A stretch of 64,000 nucleotides of DNA from Schistocerca nitens (Eukaryota > Arthropoda > Insecta > Orthoptera > Acrididae): contig NC_064622.1 in assembly GCF_023898315.1 (NCBI RefSeq), positions 349,475,234-349,539,233 of the forward strand, written 5' to 3'. The notes beneath the pieces are model-generated. The model saw nothing but the letters and a program-made list of their open reading frames with translations, made no database searches and had not been told where the DNA came from. Of this stretch, positions 21,785-32,037 are shown in pieces. Position 1 is the stretch's first letter. Every line of letters starts with the position of its first letter. Both the position numbers and the translations under genes were made by a program.

Positions 21785-23137
21785 GCTCGTGGTCGTGCGG
21801 TAGCGTTCTCGCTTCCCACGCCCGGGTTCCCGGGTTCGATTCCCGGCGGGGTCAGGGATTTTCTCTGCCTCGTGATGACTGGGTGTTGTGTGCTGTCCTT
21901 AGGTTAGTTAGGTTTAAGTAGTTCTAAGTTCTAGGGGACTGATGACCATAGATGTTAATTCCCATAGTGCTCACAAGGGAACCTCCCCATCGCACCCCCC
22001 TCAGATTTAGTTATAAGTTAGCACAGTGGATAGGCCTTGAAACACTGAACACAGATCAATCGAGAAAACAGGAAGAAGTTGTGTGGAACTATGAAAAAAA
22101 TAAGCAAAATATACAAACTGAGTAATCCAAGCGAAACATGTGCCTTATCATGGATAATATAGGTGGCAGGAGCACCGTTGTCCCGTGGTTAGCGTGAGCA
22201 GCTGCGGAACGAGAGGTCCTTGGTTCAAGTCTTCCTCGAGTGAAAAGTTTAATTTTTTAATTTCAGACAATTATGAAAGTTCAGGCACTTACACATAATC
22301 AACTTCGCTCTCAAAAATTCCAGGACATGTTCAGATTTGCTTGGACATATGCAGGATTTGACGGTCTACACACGGAAAAATTTGAAAACGTTAAAAACAT
22401 GTTTTGACAGAGCACAGGGAAAACTGTGCGACTGTGAAACTGGTGCATTCATTTGTTGCAGTTTATGCGGCAAACTCTTATGTTTTCATCACTTTTTTGG
22501 GAGTGATTATCACATCCACAAGAAAACCTAAATCGGGCAAGGTAGAAGAATCTTTTTACCCATTCGCCAAGTGTACAAGTTTGGCGGGTCGACAACATAT
22601 TCGCGTCATGTGACGCACATGCCGTCACCAGTGTCTTATAGAATATATCAGACGTGTTTTCCTGTGGAGGAATCGTAAGACCTTGCGATTAAATGTTTTC
22701 GGTTCCCATTGGAGAGGCACATCCTTTCGTCTACTAATCGCACGGTTTTGCGGTGCGGTCGCAAAACACAGACACTAAACTTATTTCAGTGAACAGAGAC
22801 GTCAATGAACGAACGGACAGATCATAACTTTGCGAAAATAAAAAATTAAACTTTTCACCTGAGGGAATACTTGAACCAAGGATCTCTCGTTCCGCAGCTG
22901 CTCACGCTAACCACGGGACCACGGTGCTCCTGCCAGCGCCTTCTCCATGATAATGCATATGTTGCACTTAGACTACTCAGTTTGTATATTTTGCATATTT
23001 TTTTCATAGTTCCACACAACTTCTTCCTGTTTTTTCGATTGATCTGTGTTCAGTGTTTCAAGGCCTATCCACTGTGCCAACTTATAACTAAATCTGAGGG
23101 GGGTGCGATGGGGAGGTTTCCTTGTCAGAGCCATTTG

Positions 23138-23183
<46 letters not shown>
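21785..23183 (+). mobile_element. tRNA-derived SINE with 43-T tail, interrupted by a TIR element
   Basis: Head gtggtcgtgcggtagcgttc with B box gggttcgattcccggcgggg near 21,832; body ggttagttaggtttaagtag..ggggactgatgacc. It is cut at ..catagtgctca and resumes at 23,128 with gagccatttgaac and 43 T. AATCTTAAAA at 21,775-21,784 recurs at 23,184-23,193 (10-bp target duplication), proving the two halves belong together. Confidence 0.9.
21974..23124. mobile_element. 1,151-bp element with 290-bp inverted arms and 3-bp TCA duplication
   Basis: Left arm 21,974-22,263, right arm 22,835-23,124, spacer 571 bp. Ends CAAGGGAACCTCCCCATCGC and the inverse (G/A difference at base 6). TCA flanks both sides (21,971-21,973; 23,125-23,127), and removing the element plus one TCA restores the SINE. 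Each arm holds tRNA-like motifs: gtggttagcgtgagc as an A-box-like block and ccttggttcaagtc as a B-box-like block. The spacer has only a 64-codon ORF rich in Cys/His that I do not recognise. Superfamily unknown. Confidence 0.88.
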
Positions 23184-23186
<3 letters not shown>

Positions 23187-23654
23187 CTTAAAATCTTTCG
23201 GTGAAGTTACTTTTGCTTCCCAGATCTGAGTTTAATCTCCAACTTCTCAAAAATTTTCACAGAACTGCAGCTGATGTGAGGAAGATCACCCAATGCCCAG
23301 CATGGTAGCCAGTCAGTTTCTAGAGCTGATGCCATTTATTCCAAGTGAACTATCCCACGCAGGAGAAATGATGACATCGCTGTTTAATCCCCTAACACGC
23401 TTCCCTCACACGCTTGCGACCCCAGCTCCCCAAACCAACCAGACCCAGCCTCAGAAAATGTGCTACATTCAGAGTAAAGCTTACAAGAATTAGAGACAGA
23501 CGGCGTCCTTCGGTTAACAATTGCTGTGGCGACGGAAAGAGCTCCCGATCATTAAATTAAAATTAATTTATCAGAGCTTGAAAACAGCTGAACCTCTACA
23601 GCAAGATAAACGCTAGGTAAAAAAATCCTTAATTTACTTTAGCGATCAAGTTCC

Positions 23655-23790
23655 ATCGTCTGGGATGATGCACTGGTTAACGGTGTTTCACATTCCCGAC
23701 CAGGCATCCAGATCTGTTTTGTGCGGTTTCGCTAAATCGATTACGGTAAATGCCGATTGGTTCTTTTCCATCCCAGCTTGTGCCCCTTCT
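23655..23790 (+). mobile_element. Degenerate SINE (16.6-kb family)
   Basis: tgatgcactggttaacggtg..cattcccgaccaggcatcc..taaatgccgattggttc follows the order of the 16,625 SINE with many substitutions. Confidence 0.5.
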
Positions 23791-24241
23791 TCTATGACCG
23801 TGAACAGAATTTGACATAAAATTAGAGAAAATCGATTTTTGAACAGAATAACTATCATATCTCTCCTGTTGCACTGCAATAAATCGTCAGTATGGAACAA
23901 TAATACCAATCAAAACTCGTCTTCAGAATATCTGCACGAAGGTTACAAAAGTCATGAGGAACCCAATTTTTTATTTTTAGTAATTACCAAATAATAAAAC
24001 CGACAACAGCTAAGAAAAGCATAAATCATGCCAAAGGGAGTAGGGAGCTTTATACACATGGAATAGTGTCATGTACAGGAACCATCTGAGTACAACTGAG
24101 AAACTATGATGTTACAATGTAACAAACATGACCACCAGGTGGAGTGAATAGTGGCGCAAGGTAGTGCAAAACGCTTTCGACAAGCCAAATACAGATGTAA
24201 AATTATTCAAAAACAAAGCATATCAAATAGGTCGTTATACA

Positions 24242-24650
24242 AGTGGCTTCAAATGGCTCTGAGCACTATGGGACTTAACATCTGAGGTCATCAGTCCCCT
24301 AGAACTTAGAACTACTTAAACCTAACTAATCTAAGAACTGTTGATGAAAGTTTCTCGGATCTCCAGCCGGGTGGTAGCGTTGATATCTCGCGACGTTTCG
24401 GGAAGTGCCATACTACCCATCTTCTGGCGGAGATGGGTAGTACGAAACGTCGCGAGATATCAACGCTACCACCCAGCTGGAGACCCAAGAAACCTTCATC
24501 AACCGTTTACGCCGGGAAAGCTTACAGTCACATATAACCTAAGCATATCACACACATCCATGCCCGAGGCAGGATTCGAATCTGTGACCGTAGCAGTCGT
24601 GCGGTTCCGGACTGAAGCGCCTAGAACCGCTCGGTCGCAGCGGCCGGCGA
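24242..24650 (-). mobile_element. tRNA-derived SINE interrupted by hairpin insertion
   Basis: Same family as 8,173-8,370. CGTTATACA occurs at 24,233-24,241 and 24,651-24,659 (9-bp duplication). The SINE is interrupted between 24,335 and 24,535. Confidence 0.9.
24336..24534. mobile_element. 199-bp hairpin insertion, possibly Penelope-related
   Basis: Flanked by a 9-bp imperfect duplication TAAYCTAAG (24,327-24,335; 24,535-24,543). About 60 bp from 24,340 pairs with about 60 bp ending near 24,511: the left arm includes ggtggtagcgttgatatctc, the right arm gagatatcaacgctaccacc. An inner stem tactacccatct/agatgggtagta has an 8-base loop. It contains cgaaacgtcgcgag and ends gccgggaaagcttacagtca; a similar gccgtgaaagtttaca occurs on the minus strand of the Penelope-like element near 58,535. 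Confidence 0.75.
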
Positions 24651-25883
24651 CGTTATACAGCAAAGACTATAAAATAAATTGTAACAATAGAGCAAAAACA
24701 AGACAAAGACAACAAAAATAAAGACGAAATCTAATATGAAGGATGAGGGCGGGGGAGAAAATAGATGAAAGTTACGTGCCACAGGAAAATGTGTTGTATT
24801 ACTTTAAAAAATTTTACAAAAGACTGAATCTTATTAAGCTGCACTGCTAGATTAAAGTTCGTACGGCTAAAATTAAGAATGGGAAGAGGAAGGGAAAGGA
24901 GTAAAGTGTAGTACACACTTGATTTACACAGGCTGTATATATAATCTGTGAATGCTAGGTATATCAATATCGATTAAAGGGAAAAAAAAGGAGGCGTGGA
25001 GGTGAATAAATGAAGTTTATGCGTATAAAATGGTCGCATGTCTCTTATGTAACTGTGTCACACCTCGAATTCAGATCATTGTTACATACTTATGACTTGT
25101 TGCAGTACAGCAGAATGAGAGATTCTGAAGATCGCTATTGTGTAGCCAAAATCGGCAATTCTGTTCTAGTAAAACTCTGTGACCAAGACACTTAAATAAG
25201 AAATTATGTTATGGCCTTGTCGTAGGTTGGACGTTAAACCCTCTCTCCAGGCAATGTTTTATATCTGTTAGCTATTTATTTTCTTCATCGTGAATGAAAA
25301 AGACAGAAGTTGATTGTTACTGGCCTGCGGTTCAGTAGAGCGATCACCTCGCCCCTTTGATCATATATATCACGCTGCGGTTTGATAAATTAATCCAGGA
25401 TGATGATGGAAAACAAAACATTCCTCTTATTCATCATAATTACTATTTCTACACGTCCTGTCTCCCGTCGTTCGTCGAATTTATTACTCTTTTTTTCTCT
25501 CATCTTGAGGCATTCTCTCTCAGTATTTTGCCATGTGTATCATCAATCCTCTTATTTCTCATCTTATCTTTCTCAGTGGCGTAAAAGGGGCGAGAGGGGA
25601 TTAAAAATTTCGCGCGGCGCGCATGTGCTGTAACTTAGGTGACCTTTTGTAGGACAAACTGTTGACGAAGGCAGACAAATAAATCGTGCGGACACAGTGA
25701 ACATTCAGTTAGAAACGTAAATTACTAAGCACTGGTAATTGCAGTAGGCAGTTAACTGTCACCTTCATAAAATCCGCAATAACGTGCTTAAAAAATTATT
25801 GCAAACTCCAAATTACTTGCCTTTATATTTCCGTGCAGTTTGAGTCGTTCTGTTAACTGAGTTGTGTAACTGTGTTGGTGCAG

Positions 25884-26000
25884 TCTGCGAGGACGGAGGA
25901 GCAGCTGACGTCACAACTACAGGGCCTGCGAGACCAGTGCAACCTGAAGAAGTCCAGCCTCCAGGACCACGTCAGCAGCCTCGAGGTCCTCAGGGATGAG
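25884..26000 (+). CDS. BicDR: BicDR exon B, coiled coil
   Basis: Acceptor ttggtgcag, donor gtaagc after GAG. It is phase 0 at both ends and has 39 codons starting SARTEEQLTSQL and ending LEVLRDE. It matches the family segment that runs EVERQLS..LREDF..KN.S...H...LESLQAE. The intron before it is 12.3 kb and holds most of the nested transposons. High GC, like exon A. Confidence 0.87.
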
Positions 26001-28529
26001 GTAAGCCTTCCTCAGAGACTACTTACATTCGCTAAAGTTCACTGGACAGAATGCCACGCTCGTGGCATCTCAAAACTAACAACAAGCTTAAAAGGCGCCT
26101 TTCTATGTAGTAGAGTGCAGAATCACAAGTCACAGAAGGAATAATAGCGTCTATCAAATAATTACGACTATCAGATTCACAAGAATCATAAATTAGGTAT
26201 AATTTGGTGAAATGCTAAACATTCGCTCGAAACAATGTACGTTAACACACAATACTTATAGAGCGATTTTTCCCAAAATCGAAGTTGCTGGTTTTCATAC
26301 GTTCTTCTCTTATTCAGCATTAAAGTGTACATATGTAGTTTCAATGAGGTGACTGAAACACGGAAGAATGTAGGCACAATCGATAAATGCAATGTGGACA
26401 CACGCAGTCCTTTTCGTTGTATTATACCTGGTTATAATTAAACTGATGGAGTTTCGAGTGCTGCGGTGCGGGCTGCATACGTCGCAGAACACTGAAAGAT
26501 CATAGGTATGTTCATTAATTGGTGCGCTCGCAAAGTATGCTGAAAAATAATAGTTCCACTTTTTGCCCCCAGGTGAAAATATAGCGCTGTAAGCAGCAGA
26601 CTCGTAAGAAGTTGATGTAAGAAAATGCTCAAAAAATTCGTCCGTCGAAGTGCAACATCGTAACAGAAGACGAAACATGTACATATTTACACGAGCCAAA
26701 AAGTAAGCTAACAGCCAGCTTTTTCGGTATTTGGAGATGAACCGAAACCAATGAAACTGGTTCGCCCACGAAGCATTCTCAAGGAAAATGGTTGCTTGTT
26801 CATTTGATTACACTGGACACATGGTGACCATTCCTTTAAAGTAGATTCAGTCACGTCATGCAAAACTACACGTGTGCATGATGTGTTGCATGCGTACGAT
26901 GTTAGACTTGGCGTCCCTCGGCTTTGCTCGGTCCTTTTTGGGACCACTCAGACCAGTGTGCCGTTCCTTTAGCAGTGGGCAGCCAGCGACAGAATTCCGC
27001 ACACAAGCGAGAGCAGTGCAGAATTCTTGGCCTTCATTGCTTAAAAGGATCGAAATACAGTTAGGTCTGAATGAATGCTTGTTTGCCACAAGTCATTGGT
27101 GAAATCAGGGGAAAAATTGAAAACGTCATATCATTCATCATCACGGCAGTCCAAACTGTCACAGACCCTGTCAAACAGTCAGTTATTTGACGGAGAAAAA
27201 CTTCGAATTAATGCTTAATCGCCCATATTAACCTAATGTATTGCCTACGGTAATGACTTAGATTTTTCCTCTTATGTCACGCAAATAATAAGTGGGGAAA
27301 GATTTTCACCTGTCCCAAGAGCCTGTTAAAGCCTTCTAAAACCATGTCTTTGACATATCAATATGGGTGGAAATTAATGTTTCCAGCATTGGCTGAATGC
27401 ATTCAGAAGCATCTTAAGTTGCAAAGACAAATATTTTTAGAGACAGTAAGTGGTTTGCACCGCCAACAAGAACAGCTTAGCCACATTTTTCTCTTTCTTA
27501 CAGATGATGTATAAACTGATACCCAAAAAAAAATGCTTTGACATGGTCATAAATCATTAGGCTTGACCTCTAGATTCAGTCTCTGGAAACTAGAGAAATA
27601 AATAAAATAATTTTACATTAAAAATTTGCAAACAGCGATGCGTAAGTTACCTCAAAACAGGTCAACTTTGCAAACTGTGTTAAAACAATCAACGTCAGAG
27701 AAGAGATTATTTAAATTTTGAATACCGGTACCCTTTATTGTGAAATAAGTATTGGCACTTTAGAATTCAGAGAAAATTCTGAAATGTTTATCAGAAAAGG
27801 CAGATCTTCCCTAGATTTCATTGTACAGGCCAAGTATGTACATAATTTCTTGCACATTGAGTAAGTCTTCATCAGGCATGTTAGGGAAATAAAACCGTTT
27901 CCCTCCATCAGCTGTTCAAAGAGATGAGACTGTGAACTCTGCTTCTACACAGTGCTGACAAGGGCCAGTTTGAGGGTCTCTTCTTCCTCATCATTATTCA
28001 ATGCAGTCTGGCACCCTGTTGTCTCTTAATGGTTCCAAGCAGAATAGTATATCTTTCAGCTGCTTTTCCACTGCTCATTTTGTTACTAAACACTGCACAG
28101 ACATAAGTTGCAGAGCAATATTTTGTTACAATGGTACCCGAGGTCTCTCAGCTTGGTCCTGATCCACCTTGAAATTTTAACATGTCAAATAAAATGAGAA
28201 ATGAGTGATCTGAATCGATTAACAGAAATACTGGAAAAAATTATAAAATTCGTAGTTGGCGATATTGTCTTGTTTCTATTGAGTATCATGGTACAACACT
28301 GCCGAATAATGTGAAACATAATATGGATATAAGTATCTATAACTCAATTCTGAAAGGCAATTGTATCCTCTAGTAAGCAAAGCAAGTATTGTTTACTCAA
28401 ATATGAATTAGTAGGCAAGGTACTCATGTAGACAAAAAAAGCCTCGAACTTAAAAGAAAAAACTACTGATAAAGAACTGTAAACAGGTGACAACACCGAA
28501 ATAATGCAAAATGGCGTTATTAAATGTAA
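26001..28529. other. BicDR intron, no further gene seen
   Basis: The minus strand at 26,310-26,700 and 26,856-27,089 has medium ORFs without family similarity that I can recognise. The remainder is AT-rich. No repeat ends identified. Confidence 0.5.
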
Positions 28530-29098
28530 AGGGTGTTTATAAATGAATATCGGGGTTTTAACACTTTATAATATTTATTACATTAAACTTACAGTTATAA
28601 ATGATATGTCAAATGAAAGAACAACTCAAACAGTTTTACCAAGAACCTTATAAATGTTCACTGGCATAGCAAAGTATGCGATTGGTTGAACTTCACTATA
28701 CCCAAGCGCTGGGTAGGCCGCAAGGGGCCCAATGACAGGGCTTGCTTTGCATGGCCTCCACATTCACCCGACCTAACGCCATGCGATTTTTTCCTTTGGG
28801 GCTTCATCAAGGATCATGTGTGTGCGCCTCCACTATCAGCAGAACTCCCTGAATTAAGAAACCGGATTGAAGCAGCTGTTGCTACAATCACTGAAGACAC
28901 ACTTATCAATGTTTGGGAAGAACTCAGCTATAGACTTGATGTGTGCCATGTGACAAATGGTGCTCAAAATGAGCATTTATAAGGTTCTTGGTAAAACTGT
29001 TCGAGTTGCTCTTTCATTTGACATATCATTTATAACTAAGTTTAATGTAATAAATATTATAAAGCGTTAAAACCCCGATATTCATTTATAAACACCCT
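28530..29098 (+). mobile_element. Internally deleted mariner-like transposon
   Basis: About 125-bp inverted repeats, starting agggtgtttataaatgaata on the left with the inverse on the right. Between them is a C-terminal transposase remnant (28,686-28,982): FAWPPHSPDLTPCDFFLWG, with Asp as third catalytic residue (mariner DD-D type), then RNRIEAAVATITEDTL and a C-terminal VTNGAQNEHL. The N-terminal two thirds are absent, so it is non-autonomous. The exact target duplication is not clear (GTA or TA). Confidence 0.82.
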
Positions 29099-29449
29099 GT
29101 ATTTTACGTGCGATGTGAACAGTGGTGCTTCTATTGGTTAGGTCAGGAACTTCACAGAGCGCTAAACACGCTGGTGTGTAAAACTGAAGGAAGAAACTGA
29201 CTTTTGTATGATGTGACACTGTGAAGTAACATAGTTCAATGGAACTTGGACGTTACATATTAGCAACTTGTACAGTATAGTCAGAGGATAATTGAAAGAT
29301 ACGTACAATGAGACGGAAAGACTGACACTTTTGTCCAAAGACAATAATTATAATGAAGTCACTGAGATCCATGCTGGCTCCTTGGACTTTATAAATGCCG
29401 GGACATGGTTCTTAATGGAGAGAGTGATCACCATAGACAAAAATGCTTT

Positions 29450-30440
29450 TTGCAGCATGCTCCCATGCTGGCCACAAGGTTGTTACAGAGTTCTTACGGA
29501 AGGGCCTTCCATTGCTCCAGTACCGCAGTTGACAACTGCTGGACGTTTGTTGATCGTTGCAGAGGTTCTGCAATACGTCATCCCCGACACATCCCTCACG
29601 TGCTCAGTGGGATTTAAGTTGGGGGATCGGGCAGGCCAGTAAATACACCAAATATCCTCTCGTTCCAAGACCTACTCCTCTTCCACTGTTCAATGCAGTC
29701 ATGCATTGTCATCCATGCAAACAAAATCAGGGCTAAATGTATCCCAGAAAAGACACACACGGGGTAGGAGTACACAGTCACAATAACATTGACCAGTGAA
29801 CGTACAGTGTTCAAAGAATTGGAGGTCAGTACACTCATGCAAAATTATGCTTCCCCCACACAATAACATCTGTACAACCAAAACAATCGTGTTTGACAAT
29901 GTTACTGGATGCACTACTTGTTCCCACCTCTCACCATATGAGAGTAAGTCCAAAATCACTAACCAGACTCAATCTGCTCTCATCTGAGAAGGGCCTGCAA
30001 CCCACTACTCTTTGGTCCAGTCTCTGTGCTATTGGCACTCTCGCAAACAGTGTCACTGATACGCGGGTGTCAACGAAACATAATATACTGGTCGTCAGGC
30101 AAAGTGACCACCCCCCATTCAGTCGCCCTGCAACTGTAGAGTGTGAGATAGCATCCAACACAGTCCTGTAAAATGTGACTGCAATTGCACCTGCCTGTTC
30201 AACGTGGTCACTTCTTGCCTATTGCACAATGTTGCAGTCATCTGCTGCTGTAGCTGACCAAGGTCGACCACTTCCTCTCCTTCGTGCGGCAGTATCTGTG
30301 GTCTGGAATGCTTCCCATGCACGTGAAACAATGCTATGAACAATACTACAGGGTTACACTTATCACACTTCATCCTCCTTTCAGTTTCCCAATCATTCTT
30401 CCCTGAGTGAAGTCATCCATATGTTGTCTTCAGGCCATAC
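29450..30440 (-). pseudogene. Degenerate Tc1-like transposase
   Basis: Minus strand, right to left: helical segment ending MRADSVWLV-like near 29,980, an HCFGCTDV/GG(S)I block near 29,850, HCTFTGQCYCDCVLLP near 29,800, FVCMDDNA near 29,715 and YWPARSPNLNPTEHVRDV near 29,640-29,590, where the motif normally reads PIEHVWD. Frameshifts and stops throughout; ends not identified. Confidence 0.7.
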
Positions 30441-30846
30441 GAAAATTTAGAAAACTGCCACAGTGCACCATAATGGTTCTCTGATTGATACAAATTGTCT
30501 TTTTCCTTTCCTTCAACTGCCTCCATGTTGTAGGGCCGGACTCATTTGGCACTACAGTTACTCTTACATCACACCTTGTGATGTTCAATTTCCTGTGCCT
30601 GACTGGAAGACCCATGGCAACATGCTCCCACTCTTTCATTAATTTGCACCCAGTAGTTAATATGTTGTTTTATCTAGCTCGTCCTTCAGTTTTGCAGAGC
30701 AGTGTGCAATCATTTTCAAAAACTGGCAAAGTTGAAAATGGCAAAGTTGTCCCAGTTGACAGTGGTGAAAACAGTTTTTTTTATTGTTTCTGTAAAAACT
30801 GATTTGGCTGCCCTCGTAATATACTCATAACGAAGCACGGTCACAG

Positions 30847-30993
30847 GTGCAGCTGCTATCAGAGAAGAAGAGCGACCTGGAGCGGCGCATCCGCACACTG
30901 CTGGAGGAGCGGGACGCCATCAGGGCAGCCCTGGAGGACGCCACAGACCGTGTCGTGCTGCTCGAGCACCAGGTGCGCGACCAGGAGATGCAG
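30847..30993 (+). CDS. BicDR: BicDR exon C, coiled coil
   Basis: Acceptor ggtcacag before GTGCAG; I chose this AG rather than the next CAG six bases on because it keeps VQLLSEKK in register with the family's (I/M)xLLSxRK. Donor gtgagt after CAG. 49 codons, phase 0, containing LLSEKKSDLERRI and the diagnostic DRVVLLEHQ block (DRVLILERQ in vertebrate BICDL1). GC-rich exon. Confidence 0.9.
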
Positions 30994-31235
30994 GTGAGTT
31001 GCAGATCTATACACCACTCTCTTATTTCATATCACTTGACAAAGTGAACTGGTGGCCTGAGACGATGGTTGCACCATTGTTTATACACACAAAAATAGGA
31101 AGGGGAGACAGTAACAGCATACACTACAGTCTTCTTGCAAGTGGAGTGATGCCACACGGTACACGTCTGTATGCCAATGCACAGCATAATAGCAAACAAA
31201 CACTGGCCAATACTTTTGTTTCACAATACTCCTAG

Positions 31236-31271
31236 CACACTGTGGTGTGCACACTGTGGTGTGCACACTGT
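31236..31271. repeat. 14-bp tandem repeat, 2.6 units
   Basis: cacactgtggtgtg repeated at 31,236 and 31,250 and partially at 31,264. Confidence 0.9.
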
Positions 31272-31677
31272 AAGACCTTCGGTACACACACCATCAGATT
31301 ATTTGACTTTTCGCTCTAACGAAGTAGGCGAGTGTCAGCAATATGTCTCGTGGTCTTATCGTGGCGTGTTTATCTTCTGCCGTTCGGTCAGACGATAGAA
31401 ATGCCACTTGCACACTTAGAGTAGCAGACTGACGGTGACCAACTTTAAACAGAACTTGATTAATTTTCACACACATTTATTAAAATAATAAAAAGCATAG
31501 ACATTACGTAACTTGATTCTGGATGCTGTTTACAATTGACAATCTGAAGTTCCTTTGGTCTTGGTACGTTAATCTTATTCTTACATATCTCTGATACTTG
31601 ACAAAGTGTATATACATTTATCTTCATGGCTATGTACAGGAATATGATAATCTTATTAGGCGCAGACTTTAAACTTG

Positions 31678-31740
31678 ACTGTAGACTGGTACAGACTAAT
31701 GTAGACTGGTACAGACAGGTGCAGACAAATGCAGACTGAC
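31678..31740. repeat. Short degenerate tandem repeat
   Basis: Units related to gtagactggtacagac and gtgcagacaaat repeated about four times. Confidence 0.7.
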
Positions 31741-32037
31741 TAACCGGAGGTCTGTACACTCGTTATAATACCTCGCGCACTCAGGTAACACAGCGCAAGT
31801 GTGATCCGCGAGGAGAAAAGATTCTACGTTAGCAGCAATCTCATTGGCTGTGTTACATATTAATACGTGGATCGGCGGAAGCAGAATTTGGTCCGTCTCT
31901 AAGGCAGCACCATCTCGTAGTGCGGAGACGGACGAGCGCTGCGCCTGCACTGTTGTGCTTAGCAGGGCGCGCTCTAGTGGGAAAGTTGTGTACGCGCTGA
32001 CTACGTGGAGCTATGAACACAACACACACTAATATGA

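Noticed and set aside
24336-24534. Confident hammerhead ribozyme
   Set aside because: The CTGATGA core is not intact; only partial resemblance, so it is reported as a finding, not a feature call.
26310-27089. Minus-strand ORFs of 77-129 codons in the intron
   Set aside because: No recognisable similarity, no splice or repeat context; left unannotated.
31236-31271. CRISPR-like repeat
   Set aside because: Direct tandem units without spacers in a eukaryotic genome.
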